A stretch of DNA of 64,000 nt. It comes from Kitasatospora phosalacinea. GTDB lineage: Bacteria > Actinomycetota > Actinomycetes > Streptomycetales > Streptomycetaceae. The position numbers and the translations under genes were made by a program. The notes below the pieces were generated by a model that was not told where the DNA came from, ran no database searches, and was given only the letters and a program-made list of their open reading frames with translations. Position 1 is the first letter of the stretch, and each line of letters opens with the position of its first letter. The stretch is taken from positions 1-64,000 of the forward strand of contig NZ_JNWZ01000059.1 of NCBI RefSeq assembly GCF_000716545.1, read 5' to 3'. Of the stretch, positions 17,848 to 27,746 are shown one piece after another.

Positions 17848-18603
17848 ATGGATCTCGGACTCAAGGACAAGGTGTACGTGGTCACCGGCGCGACCCGGGG
17901 GCTCGGCCACGCCACCGCACGACAACTCGTCGACGAAGGCGCCAAGGTGGTCGTCACCGGCCGCGCCGGGGCCGCGGCCACCGCCGCCGCGGCCGACCTC
18001 GGCGCCAACGCCCACGGCGTCGGCGCGGACAACGCCGACCCGGCCACCCCGCAGCGCCTGATCGACGCCGCCCGCGAGCGCTTCGGCGGCTTCGACGGCA
18101 TCCTGATCAGCGTCGGCGGCCCCGCCGCCGGGCCGGTCGCCACCACCACCGACGAGGCCTGGCGCACCGCGTTCGACTCGGTCTTCCTCGGCGCCCTGCG
18201 CCTGGCCCGCACCGCCGCCGAACAGCTCCCCGCCGGGGGCGTCATCGCCTTCGTGCTGTCCACCTCGGTCCGCCAGCCCATCGCCGGCCTCGGCATCTCC
18301 AACGGCCTGCGCCCCGGCCTCGCCATGGCCGCCAAGTCCCTCGCCGACGAACTCGGCCCGCGCGGCATCCGCGTCCTCGGCCTGCTCCCCGGCCGCATCG
18401 ACACCGACCGCGTCCGCGAACTCGACGCCCTCGCCCCCGACCCCGCCGCCGCCCGCGAGAGCGCCGCCGCCGGCATCCCGCTGCGCCGCTACGGCACCCC
18501 CGAGGAGTTCGGCCGCACCGCCGCCTTCCTCCTCTCCCCCGCCGCCTCCTACCTCACCGGCCTGATGCTCCCCGTCGACGGCGGCGCCACCCGCGGCCTG
18601 TAA
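17848..18603 (+). CDS. SDR-family oxidoreductase-like protein lacking the usual YxxxK
   Basis: A 251-residue Rossmann protein with an intact cofactor motif (TGATRGLGH, ~12-20) and the C-terminal PVDGGATRG. The catalytic region is unusual: after STSVRQ, where YxxxK is expected, the sequence reads SNGLRPGLAMAAK, so Tyr and Lys are replaced (Ser/Arg by my alignment). It may bind nucleotide without classical SDR chemistry, or use another residue. ATG 17848 begins the family-typical MDLGLKDKVYVVTG; the ATG at 17839 is in frame. A 20-bp hairpin follows. Confidence 0.8.
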   Translation: MDLGLKDKVYVVTGATRGLGHATARQLVDEGAKVVVTGRAGAAATAAAADLGANAHGVGADNADPATPQRLIDAARERFGGFDGILISVGGPAAGPVATTTDEAWRTAFDSVFLGALRLARTAAEQLPAGGVIAFVLSTSVRQPIAGLGISNGLRPGLAMAAKSLADELGPRGIRVLGLLPGRIDTDRVRELDALAPDPAAARESAAAGIPLRRYGTPEEFGRTAAFLLSPAASYLTGLMLPVDGGATRGL

Positions 18604-18616
18604 CCGCCCGGCGAAC

Positions 18617-18660
18617 GCGGTACCGGGGCCCGGAGGAGAACCTCCGGGCCCCGGTACCGC
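18617..18660. terminator. 20-bp perfect hairpin between convergent genes
   Basis: Arms 18617-18636 and 18641-18660 are perfectly complementary around AGAA. It lies between the SDR stop (18603) and the convergent AmaP operon stop (18670), so it can end transcription from both sides. Confidence 0.85.
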
Positions 18661-18669
18661 GCCGTTGCG

Positions 18670-19305
18670 CTAGCGCACCCGCGGGGCGTTCTTCCGGTTC
18701 CGCTCCCGTCGCGGCTTCGCGCCGCGCAGCCGCAGCTGGGCGGGCAGGACGGCCAGGCCCAGCGAGCGGCGGGCGTGTTCGACGGGGCCGGCCCGGTAGG
18801 CGGTGACCAGCGCGGCGGTGTCGGCGCCCGGGGCGAGCCGCACGGCGGTGCGCACCTCGGGGCGGCGGGCCGCGCCGGTGACCTTGGCGGTGGCCCGTTC
18901 GACGTCCGGGAGGGCGACCGTCTCGGACTCGATCGCCTCCTCGACGGCCCGGCTGCGCACGTGCAGGGCGAAGTGCGCCTGGCCGGACGCGGCGGGCGAG
19001 GGCAGGTCGACGCCGGCCGGGCCGCCGCGCCGCAGCTGGGAGAACAGCCACCACAGGCAGCCGGCGACCACCAGCGCGGGGACGCCGATGGCCACCGGCC
19101 ACCACCAGTCGCGGTCGGTCCAGCGGGTGCGGCTGGCCGTGCTGAGCACGGGCTGGTCGGGCGAGGTGAGCGGCCACCGGTGCGGCGGGGTGACGCCGAA
19201 GTGCCGGTAGGCGTCGAGGCCGCCGAGCAGCACCAGCGCCCCACCGGCCAGCAGGACCAGCCCGACGAGGGCCAGGAGGGTGCGGTTGACGACGCGTCGA
19301 CTCAT
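18670..19305 (-). CDS. AmaP/DUF6286-like membrane anchor of the Asp23 system
   Basis: A 211-residue protein with two membrane spans (LLALVGLVLLAGGALVLLGG and WWWPVAIGVPALVVAGCLWW) followed by a soluble ~110-residue Asp23-like domain (HFALHVRSRAVEEAIE to VRTAVRLAPGAD). This is the layout of AmaP, which tethers Asp23 to the membrane. It is the last gene of a five-gene operon, and its ATG overlaps the upstream stop (ATGA). The C-terminus is very basic (KPRRERNRKN). Confidence 0.8.
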   Translation of the reverse strand: MSRRVVNRTLLALVGLVLLAGGALVLLGGLDAYRHFGVTPPHRWPLTSPDQPVLSTASRTRWTDRDWWWPVAIGVPALVVAGCLWWLFSQLRRGGPAGVDLPSPAASGQAHFALHVRSRAVEEAIESETVALPDVERATAKVTGAARRPEVRTAVRLAPGADTAALVTAYRAGPVEHARRSLGLAVLPAQLRLRGAKPRRERNRKNAPRVR

Positions 19306-19949
19306 CGGGGCGGCTCCAACTCGGCGAGTACCCGGCGGTGGTGGCGTTCGTGCACCGGCTTGGTGCGGACGTCCAGCCGGTGCGGTTCGGCCAGCGGGAT
19401 CCGGGCGAGTTCGGCCCGCAGTTCGCGTTCCGCGCCGGCCGGGTCGGCGGTGCCGGTCAGGGTGACCCGGGTGCGCCGCCGCTTGACCTTCACCCGCCAG
19501 GAGTGCACGTCGGAGCGCTGCTGGGCGCGCCGGGCGATCAGCGCGGCGACGGTGCCCCGGTGGATCGCGGCGCCGCGCGGCTCCAGCGCGAGCCAGCCGC
19601 GCAGGCCGCGGGCGAGGGCCAGCCAGAGCAGCAGCAGGCCGAGCACGACGGCGCCGCCGGCGATGCCGAGCACCCACGGGTCGTCCAGGTGCCGGGTCGC
19701 CAACTGCCGCGACAGCTCCTGCCGCCAGGGCCTGGCCTCGCCGCCGGCCCGCACCGCGATCACGTCGTACAGCAGCGTTCCGGCCGCCACCACCAGCACG
19801 GCCACCACCAGCGCGGTCGGCACCGCGCGCTCCGAGCGCAGCCAGCGCCCGGCCCGGCGCCGCCGGGCGTGCACCGGGGTGGCCCCGGCCGGCCCGGCCG
19901 ACGCCGCGGACTCCGGTTCGACGCCCGTCCCGGGCTCCGGCCCGGTCAT
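19302..19949 (-). CDS. DUF6286 domain-containing membrane protein
   Basis: A 215-residue protein with a cytoplasmic basic N-terminus, two spans (VPTALVVAVLVVAAGTLLYDV and WVLGIAGGAVVLGLLLLWLAL), and a C-terminal DUF6286-like domain (WRVKVKRRRTRVTLTG to HRLDVRTKPVHE). It overlaps both neighbours by ATGA. It has the same topology as the downstream AmaP-like protein, and the two look like diverged paralogues in one envelope-stress operon. Function is inferred from context. Confidence 0.78.
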   Translation of the reverse strand: MTGPEPGTGVEPESAASAGPAGATPVHARRRRAGRWLRSERAVPTALVVAVLVVAAGTLLYDVIAVRAGGEARPWRQELSRQLATRHLDDPWVLGIAGGAVVLGLLLLWLALARGLRGWLALEPRGAAIHRGTVAALIARRAQQRSDVHSWRVKVKRRRTRVTLTGTADPAGAERELRAELARIPLAEPHRLDVRTKPVHERHHRRVLAELEPPR

Positions 19950-20278
19950 CCGGCGGCCGCCGGGTGCAGGCGGTCCACGATCACGTCCGCCCCGGTCACC
20001 GGCGTGCCGGTCAGCTCGGCGACGGTGCGGCAGGCGGCGTCGCGCGCCGTCCGGGCCAGCGTGCCGACGTCGGACGGGAACGGCAGTTCCAGGTGCAGCG
20101 TGAGCCTGATCCGGCCGTGCGAGAGCAGGGCCGAGACCTTCGGGTACGGGCCCCGGCCGGGCCGGTCCTGCCAGGCCGGGGCGAGCGCGTCGGCGGCGGC
20201 CCGGGCCGCGATCCGCCGGTACACCCGGTCCGCGACGCGCTCTCCGCCGCGCTGTGCGATCACCCCCGGATCCGTCAT
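19946..20278 (-). CDS. small Asp23/Gls24-like protein
   Basis: A 110-residue soluble protein with an Asp23-like arrangement: an N-terminal helix (VIAQRGGERVADRVYRRIAA), a beta strand region (RIRLTLHLELPFP), and VAELTGTPVTGADVIVDRLH, similar to the LTGLEVVEVNIAVNDVH of the main Asp23 gene upstream. It overlaps the upstream stop by TGATG and the downstream start by ATGA. It is probably a second Asp23-type subunit. Confidence 0.75.
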   Translation of the reverse strand: MTDPGVIAQRGGERVADRVYRRIAARAAADALAPAWQDRPGRGPYPKVSALLSHGRIRLTLHLELPFPSDVGTLARTARDAACRTVAELTGTPVTGADVIVDRLHPAAAG

Positions 20279-20469
20279 CAGCGCCGCCGGTCCCGGCCGC
20301 GCAGCAGGTCGCCGAGGTCACCGAGTTCGATGTCCCCCTCGATCAGCCGCCCGACCACGAAGCCCACCGCCCCGAGCGCCGCCACCAGCAGGAACGCACC
20401 GAACCCGCCGAAGTAGCCGGCGAAGCCGAGGGCCATGCCCGCGACCATGCCCATCAACGCCAGGTTCAT
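20278..20469 (-). CDS. small DUF2273-like membrane protein
   Basis: A 63-residue protein made almost entirely of two hydrophobic helices (LALMGMVAGMALGFAGYFGG and AFLLVAALGAVGFVVGRLI) with a charged tail. Small DUF2273 membrane proteins occur in Asp23/AmaP operons, which fits the position here. ATG 20469 follows AGGAG at six bases. Confidence 0.72.
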   Translation of the reverse strand: MNLALMGMVAGMALGFAGYFGGFGAFLLVAALGAVGFVVGRLIEGDIELGDLGDLLRGRDRRR

Positions 20470-20509
20470 CCACTGCTCCTTCGCGATCCTGCTCGGCACT
20501 CGGGACGGT

Positions 20510-20548
20510 CACGACTCACTGCCACGATTCACTGCCACGGCTCACTGC
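20510..20548. repeat. three tandem 13-bp repeats in the asp23 intergenic space
   Basis: Units CACGACTCACTGC, CACGATTCACTGC and CACGGCTCACTGC run head to tail, with a partial fourth (ACGTCACTGC) reaching the Asp23 stop codon. They fill the only real gap inside the operon, upstream of the small membrane protein's ribosome site. Confidence 0.85.
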
Positions 20549-20551
20549 ACG

Positions 20552-21034
20552 TCACTGCACGCGGGGGCGCTTGCCGGAGGACTGGGACTCCTCGTCCTCG
20601 TCCTCGTCCGGGTCGTCGGGCAGGTGGACGTCGTTCACGGCGATGTTCACCTCGACCACCTCCAGGCCGGTCATCCGCTCGACCGACTCGATGATGTTCG
20701 CCCGCACCTCGGCGGCCAGCCTGGGGATCACCACCCCGTACTCGACCACCAGCGCGATGTCGATGGCGGCCTGCTTCTCGCCGACCTCCGCCTTGATCCC
20801 GCGCGAGACACCGGACTTCGAGCTCGAACCCGGCACCCGGTCCCGCATCGCGCCGAACGTCCGGGAGAACCCGGACCCCAGGGCGTGGATGCCCGAGACC
20901 TCCCGGGCGGCCATGCCGGCGATCTTCTCCACCACTCCGTCGGCGAGGGAGGTGCTCCCGCGCTCGCCGGGCGACCGCTTCTCCGGCGCGTCCTTCTGCA
21001 GGTCCGCGGAGGTGGGGGTGTGGGGCTGCGTCAT
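20552..21034 (-). CDS. Asp23/Gls24 family envelope stress response protein
   Basis: A 160-residue protein. After a polar N-terminus, residues ~30-135 match Asp23/Gls24: LADGVVEKIAGMAAREVSGIHAL, AAIDIALVVEYGVVIPRLAAEVR and VERMTGLEVVEVNIAVNDVH. The C-terminus is an acidic run (DDPDEDEDEE). Asp23 proteins coat the inner face of the membrane and are linked to cell-envelope stress. ATG 21034 follows AGGAG by seven bases. It is the first gene of the operon that runs to 18670. Confidence 0.9.
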   Translation of the reverse strand: MTQPHTPTSADLQKDAPEKRSPGERGSTSLADGVVEKIAGMAAREVSGIHALGSGFSRTFGAMRDRVPGSSSKSGVSRGIKAEVGEKQAAIDIALVVEYGVVIPRLAAEVRANIIESVERMTGLEVVEVNIAVNDVHLPDDPDEDEDEESQSSGKRPRVQ

Positions 21035-21128
21035 CTCGGTTCTCCTGACGTTCGACACCAGCTATATCGCAAACCATCCCAACCCTGACATTTCGCCACG
21101 CGCACCGCACCACAGGCGCGTACAAGCA

Positions 21129-21157
21129 GGGGGTGCGGCGGAACCCGCCGCACCCCC
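21129..21157 (-). terminator. hairpin after the enoyl-CoA hydratase gene
   Basis: A 13-bp perfect stem (21129-21141 with 21145-21157) around AAC, 17 bp past the hydratase stop. It separates that gene from the Asp23 operon promoter region. Confidence 0.75.
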
Positions 21158-21173
21158 GTCCGGAATCTCCCGG

Positions 21174-21974
21174 CTACATCCCCGCGAGGTCGCGGAGCCG
21201 GCGCGCCTGCGCCTCGCGCTCGGCGGCGCGCTGCTGGTCGTAGGTGCGGTCGGCGGCGCCGCGCAGGAGCGCCTTGGTCTCGATGACGGCGCCGCGCGGG
21301 GCGGCGAGCAGGGCGGCGGCCAGGTCGGCGGCGGCTGCGCCCAGGTCGGCGGCGGGGACGGCGAGGTTGGCGAGGCCGGTGGCGACGGCCTCCTCGGCGC
21401 CGACCCGGCGACCGGTGGCGCAGATCTCCAGGGCGCGGGCGTAGCCGACGAGTTCGGTGAGCGGCTTGGTGCCGGCGAGGTCGGGGACCAGGCCGAGCGA
21501 GGTCTCCTTCATGGCGAACTGGACGTCCTCGGCGACGATCCGCAGGTCGCAGGCGAGGGCGAGCTGGAAGCCGGCGCCGACCGCGTGGCCCTGGACGGCG
21601 GCGATGCTGATCAGGTCGTTGCGGCGCCACCAGGTGAACGCCTCCTGGTAGGAGGCGATGGCGGCGTCGAGTTCGGCGTCGGCGGAGGCGGCGAGCCGCA
21701 GGAAGCCGGTCTCGCCGGGGATGCCCTCGGGGGTGAACATGGCGCGGTCGAGGCCGGCCGAGAAGGAACTGCCCTCGCCCCGGAGCAGGACGACCCGGAC
21801 GCTGCCGGGCAGGGCGCGGCCGACCGCGGCGAGGGCGCGCCACATCGCGGGGGTCTGGGCGTTGCGGCGGCTCGGGTCACAGAGGGTGACGGTGGCGAGT
21901 TCGCCGTCCAGGTCGAGGCGGACGCCGGCCTTCTCCCACGCGGTGCGGTCGACGTCGGGGGTGTCGGTGGTCAT
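21174..21974 (-). CDS. enoyl-CoA hydratase/isomerase family protein
   Basis: A 266-residue crotonase-fold protein. The CoA-binding/oxyanion segments are visible: RRNAQTPAMWRAL, GEGSSFSAGLD (~70) and VQGHAVGAGFQLALACDLRI (~125-145), followed by KETSLGLVPDLAGTKPL. The glutamate of KETSLG is the likely catalytic acid. ATG 21974 follows GGAAGG. It is monocistronic with its own terminator. The substrate is unknown; beta-oxidation or a side pathway is typical. Confidence 0.85.
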   Translation of the reverse strand: MTTDTPDVDRTAWEKAGVRLDLDGELATVTLCDPSRRNAQTPAMWRALAAVGRALPGSVRVVLLRGEGSSFSAGLDRAMFTPEGIPGETGFLRLAASADAELDAAIASYQEAFTWWRRNDLISIAAVQGHAVGAGFQLALACDLRIVAEDVQFAMKETSLGLVPDLAGTKPLTELVGYARALEICATGRRVGAEEAVATGLANLAVPAADLGAAAADLAAALLAAPRGAVIETKALLRGAADRTYDQQRAAEREAQARRLRDLAGM

Positions 21975-22215
21975 GGCGGAGCTACCTTCCAGCGGCGGGG
22001 CGTGGGACACCCGTCGACCCCGACGGGCTACTGGAGGGTAACAAAGCCCCCGGCGCGCGTACAGCACGTGCGGCCGGGCCGGAAACGGCGGACGGCGGCG
22101 CGGGAGGGACCCGGCCGCCGATCCGTGGTGGAACGTCGTGCGTGGCGAGCAGCGCAGTGGTGAAGCGCGGGCGGACGGGGCTGCTCGGGTGCCGCCCGCC
22201 CGGATTGACGGACCG

Positions 22216-22449
22216 TCAGGAACCGGCTGCGGCAGCGGCCTTGCCCTTGCCGCGGGTGGCGCCGCCCCGGCCCCGGAGGTTGACCCCGGACTCGCTGAGC
22301 ATCCGGTGGACGAAGCCGTAGGACCGGCCCGTCTCCTCCGCGAGGGCGCGGATGCTCGCCCCGGAGTCGTACTTCTTCTTGAGATCGGCCGCGAGCTTCT
22401 CACGCGCGGCACCTGTTACCCGGCTGCCCTTTTTCAGAGTCTCGGCCAC
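22216..22449 (-). CDS. small helix-turn-helix DNA-binding protein
   Basis: A 77-residue basic protein: KKGSRVTGAAREKLAADLKKKY, then a helix-turn-helix (GASIRALAEETGRSYGFVHRML), then a basic Gly/Arg/Lys tail. It is a widely conserved actinobacterial type. The GTG at 22449 is preceded by AGGAGG at five bases; the longer frame upstream has atypical composition. The target is unknown. Confidence 0.85.
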   Translation of the reverse strand: MAETLKKGSRVTGAAREKLAADLKKKYDSGASIRALAEETGRSYGFVHRMLSESGVNLRGRGGATRGKGKAAAAAGS

Positions 22450-22813
22450 CCGTGCCTCCTCGTAGAGGTGATCGGTCAGATTCCCATGATCACCCATTGC
22501 CCCGTTCCTGGCCACCCATTCGACAAGGTCCGTCACGGGAAAGCGGGCTCGAGTGGTGGTGCGCGCTCCGCACCAGGGCGCTCACGGAGGGTGCGCACGC
22601 CCCTCCGGGATTCGCGCCGGTGAGCGAATCCGCTGATCAGCCCGGACCGTCAGCGGGCAAACCGCGCACTCCGGGACGGGGAACGGCGGGCGTCCTCCCG
22701 GTGCCCCCGGCGTCGACGCGGGACGAGTTCCCCTCGTACCGGAAACGGACCCCGCGTCTACGCGCGAGGTCCGTGCGGCGGCCCGGAGCGGGCCGGCGGG
22801 CGGCCGGACGGGG
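22450..22813. other. 364-bp intergenic region, no gene seen
   Basis: This stretch lies between the small HTH gene's start and the ABC-F stop codon. No frame shows coding-type third-position bias or homology. It should hold the HTH gene's promoter and the ABC-F terminator, but I cannot point to a clean hairpin or hexamers. Confidence 0.5.
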
Positions 22814-24412
<1,599 letters not shown>

Positions 24413-24560
24413 GGCTGGGGTCTCTCCTCGACGTGGGTATGGCACTCAGCCATTGGGTCCAAGTCTACGGGAGGGCCGGAAAGCCTTTTCTCGACCCGGG
24501 GCGCGGCACCGGACCCCGCCGGACCGGGCCCGGCGGCGGTGCCGGCCGGGCCCGGGACGG

Positions 24561-25472
24561 TCACTTGTCGCAGGCCGGGCGGGCCGCGGCGAACGGGGCG
24601 GCGGTGCCGCAGGCGGCCTCCCGGCTGCCCTGCGCGGTGTCGTACACCCAACTGCCGATCACCGGGCCGTCCTCGATCGAGACCCGGTGGCCGCCCAGCG
24701 GGCGCATCACCACGTCGGGGCCGGTGTTGAGGAAGTTGCCGTGGTCGGCGAGCGAGAACACCATCACGCCGCCGGGCAGTTGCCGGGAGCCGGCGCCGCT
24801 GCCGGGCGGGCACAGCCGCGGGACGAGCACCGCGTCGTCGGTCTCCGCGGCGCGGGCCGGGTCGAAGTCGCAGCCCGCCGGGGGGCGGGAGTTGAAGCGC
24901 AGGTCGCCGTCGCGCTCGCGGAAGCCCATCAGCAGGTCGGGGGTGACCACCGTCACGAACGCGTCGTTGACCCGGTCCGGGGACGGGTGCAGGGCCGCGG
25001 CGGCGCGCTCGGCCATCAGCTTCTTGCGCTGCCCCTCGGTGCGGTCGTCCGCGCCCGGCTCGCCGTCGGCGCGCAGCCAGTCGGCCAGGCCGGGGACGCC
25101 GCGGTGCCAGCGCACCGAGTGGTCGCCGGTGTTGACCGCGGTGACCATGCCGTCGTCCCAGACCACCACGGCATCCTCGCCGACCAGCGCGAGGTGCAGC
25201 GCGGTCGCGCCCTCGCGGCGGTAGGACCACAGGCGCTCGCCGTTGGTCTTCGAGTAGGCCTCCACGCCGGGGCCCACCTCGAAGTCGGTCTGCTCCGCGC
25301 TGGTCGACTGCGCGCTCACCGGGCTGGCGTCCGAAGCGCCCGGGACCACCCGGTCGCCGAAGGGCTCGGGACGGTTGGCGTGGGCCGCCGCACCGGCCGC
25401 GAGGACCAGCAGGACGGCGGCGGCGGGCAGGACCGATCGGGGGGACAGGCTTCTCAGCGGGTTGAAGGACAC
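24561..25472 (-). CDS. secreted PQQ-propeller-like protein, function unknown
   Basis: A 303-residue protein with one N-terminal signal anchor (VLPAAAVLLVLAAGAAAHA). The extracytoplasmic part has short beta-propeller-like pieces (EAYSKTNGERLWSYRR, DAVVVWDDGMVTAVNTGDHSVRWHR) as in PQQ-binding-like repeats, and four cysteines that could form disulfides. No catalytic motif is recognisable. It is monocistronic and divergent from the zinc peptidase gene. Confidence 0.65.
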   Translation of the reverse strand: MSFNPLRSLSPRSVLPAAAVLLVLAAGAAAHANRPEPFGDRVVPGASDASPVSAQSTSAEQTDFEVGPGVEAYSKTNGERLWSYRREGATALHLALVGEDAVVVWDDGMVTAVNTGDHSVRWHRGVPGLADWLRADGEPGADDRTEGQRKKLMAERAAAALHPSPDRVNDAFVTVVTPDLLMGFRERDGDLRFNSRPPAGCDFDPARAAETDDAVLVPRLCPPGSGAGSRQLPGGVMVFSLADHGNFLNTGPDVVMRPLGGHRVSIEDGPVIGSWVYDTAQGSREAACGTAAPFAAARPACDK

Positions 25473-25671
25473 GGCGGGAGTTTATCCGGCGGGCACCGAC
25501 AGAACCCTCGGGTTTAACGACCCCCGGGCCCTGGCGTGTCACCGCCGACGGGCTTTATCCGGGCCTGACGCGACCTGGGCCGACCTGCGTCGCAGTGGGC
25601 CCCGCGCATGCTCCTGGGCGGTCGGGGTACGCCTTCGACAGGCCCACGGACTGTTACACAGGTGAGACGGA

Positions 25672-26559
25672 ATGCAGTTTGACGACGACGCGCAGCTCGA
25701 CACCTCGCAGGTGCAGGACCGGCGGGGCATCCCCGGCGGGGGGCTGACGATCGGCGGTGGCGCGCTCGGCATCCTCGGACTGCTGGCGGCACTGCTGTTC
25801 GGGGTGGACCCCGGCCTGTTCGGCTCCTCCGACCAGCCCGCCGCGCCGCCGGTCGGCAAGGCCACCAGCTCCGCGCAGCTGGACGCGGCCTGCCGGACCG
25901 GCGCGGACGCCAACGAGCGGCAGGACTGCCGGGCCCTGGCCGTGGTCAACAGCGTCCAGTCGTACTGGCAGGGCGAGTTCAAGGCCCGCGGCCGCGACTA
26001 CGCCCCGGCGCAGAGCGTGCTGTTCACCGACCGGGTGGCCACCGCCTGCGGCACCGCGACCTCGGCGGTCGGCCCGTTCTACTGCCCCGGCGACCGCAAG
26101 GCCTACTTCGACCTGGGCTTCTTCGACGACATGGGCCGGCAGCTGGGCGCGCAGGGCGGGCCGTTCGCGGAGGCGTACGTGGTGGCGCACGAGTACGGGC
26201 ACCACGTGCAGAACCTGCTGGGCACCACGGCCCGGGTGGGCGGCGACCGGCAGGGCGCCGACAGCGCCTCGGTGAAGCTGGAGCTGCAGGCCGACTGCTA
26301 CGCGGGGGTGTGGGCGCACCACGCCACCACCACCCCGCAGCCGTCCACCGGGCGGCCGCTGATCACCCGGCTGACCGACCAGGACATCGCGCTGGCCCTG
26401 GACGCCGCCGAGTCGGTGGGCGACGACCGCATCCAGCAGCGGGCCACCGGGCGGACCAACCCGGAGACCTGGACGCACGGCTCCTCGGAGCAGCGCAAGC
26501 AGTGGTTCACCACCGGCTACCGCAGCGGCGACATGGCCCGGTGCGACACCTTCGGCTGA
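25672..26559 (+). CDS. neutral zinc metallopeptidase, YpfJ family
   Basis: A 295-residue membrane-anchored peptidase. The N-terminus MQFDDDAQLDTSQVQDRRG and the single span (~30-50, LTIGGGALGILGLLAALLFG) are typical of the family. The zinc-binding motif HEYGHH is at 173-178 and the third ligand is probably the Glu in ELQADCYAGVW (~203). The catalytic domain should face outside. The gene diverges from the propeller protein. Confidence 0.88.
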   Translation: MQFDDDAQLDTSQVQDRRGIPGGGLTIGGGALGILGLLAALLFGVDPGLFGSSDQPAAPPVGKATSSAQLDAACRTGADANERQDCRALAVVNSVQSYWQGEFKARGRDYAPAQSVLFTDRVATACGTATSAVGPFYCPGDRKAYFDLGFFDDMGRQLGAQGGPFAEAYVVAHEYGHHVQNLLGTTARVGGDRQGADSASVKLELQADCYAGVWAHHATTTPQPSTGRPLITRLTDQDIALALDAAESVGDDRIQQRATGRTNPETWTHGSSEQRKQWFTTGYRSGDMARCDTFG

Positions 26560-26663
26560 CCGGCCGCCGGGTTGACCCGTTGGGGTGACATGCGACATTT
26601 ATGACGTTCCGTCAGGCTAGGCTCCTGGGGCCGGAATCACCCCTGGACCCGTACGGAGAGCCC

Positions 26664-27746
26664 ATGCGTCTCGGCCGCCTGACCCTGGCCGCCGCCGCGC
26701 TGCTGCTGGTCACCACCGCGAGCGTGCCCTCCGGCACCCCGCTCAGCCAGACCGAGCGCCACGCGGCGCTCTCCTCGGACGCGATCCAGCCGCGCGGGGC
26801 GGCGCCGCGGCCGGTGGTGCAGCGGGCGGTGCACGAGGTGCCGTTCGGCGCGTTCGTCGGCTCCTGGAGCGACTACATCCCGAACATCGCCCGGATGTCC
26901 TCCTGGCTGAGCAACGCCAACATGCAGGTCGGCCACACCTACCTGGCGGGCAACGGCTGGCAGGACGTCGAGGGCGAACCGGCCGTCCTCGGCCTGTGGT
27001 CGCAGTGGCGGCAGTCCGACCCGGGGCGGCGGCTGGTGCTCGGCGTGCCGATGCTCGTCCCCAACGAGGGCAACGTGCCGGACGCCGAGGTGGCCCGGCT
27101 GCTGGCCCGCGGCAACCAGGGCGAGTTCGACCAGCACTTCCTGCGCCTGGCCCGGAAGCTGGTGGCCTTCGGCGGCGGCGACACCGTCATCACCCTGGGC
27201 TGGGAGATGAACGGCGTCACCTACACCTCGCGCTGCAAGCCCGACCCGACGGCCTGGAAGGCGTACTGGCGGCGGATCGTGGGCGTGATGCGCTCGGTGC
27301 CCGGCCAGCACTTCTCCTTCGACTTCGTCCCCACCCGCGGGCTGGACGCCGTCCCCTGGACGCGCTGCTATCCCGGTGACGACGTGGTCGACATCATCGG
27401 CATGGACAACTACGACCAGCCCGCCGGCGGCACCTTCGACGAGTACGTCTCCGAGCCGTACGGGCTGCAGGACCAGGTGGAGTTCGCCGCCAAGCGCGGC
27501 AAGCCGGTGTCCTACCCGGAGTGGGGGCTGTTCCGCAACGGCGACAACCCGGAGTTCGTCCGGCGGATGGTGGAGTGGATGCGCACCCACGACACCGCCT
27601 ACCAGACCGTCACCGACTACTGCCCGCACGGCTTCTGGCAGTGCAAGGACAACCCGAAGTCGGCAGCGGTGTACCGGCAGTTGATGTCGGGCTCCTCCGG
27701 GGCGGTCGGGCCGGTGAAGGCCTCACCGCAGTCTCCGCTGCGATAG
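26664..27746 (+). CDS. secreted GH26-like glycoside hydrolase
   Basis: A 360-residue secreted protein with a signal peptide (~1-22). The TIM-barrel body resembles GH26 endo-beta-mannanases: FGAFVGSW, then TLGWEMNGVTY (candidate acid/base Glu, ~195), DFVPTRG, IGMDNYDQ, and SYPEWGLFRNGDN (candidate nucleophile Glu). ATG 26664 follows GGAGA. It converges on, and overlaps by 24 bp, the last gene of the exopolysaccharide operon; hydrolases of this type are common beside such loci and may trim the polymer. Confidence 0.78.
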   Translation: MRLGRLTLAAAALLLVTTASVPSGTPLSQTERHAALSSDAIQPRGAAPRPVVQRAVHEVPFGAFVGSWSDYIPNIARMSSWLSNANMQVGHTYLAGNGWQDVEGEPAVLGLWSQWRQSDPGRRLVLGVPMLVPNEGNVPDAEVARLLARGNQGEFDQHFLRLARKLVAFGGGDTVITLGWEMNGVTYTSRCKPDPTAWKAYWRRIVGVMRSVPGQHFSFDFVPTRGLDAVPWTRCYPGDDVVDIIGMDNYDQPAGGTFDEYVSEPYGLQDQVEFAAKRGKPVSYPEWGLFRNGDNPEFVRRMVEWMRTHDTAYQTVTDYCPHGFWQCKDNPKSAAVYRQLMSGSSGAVGPVKASPQSPLR

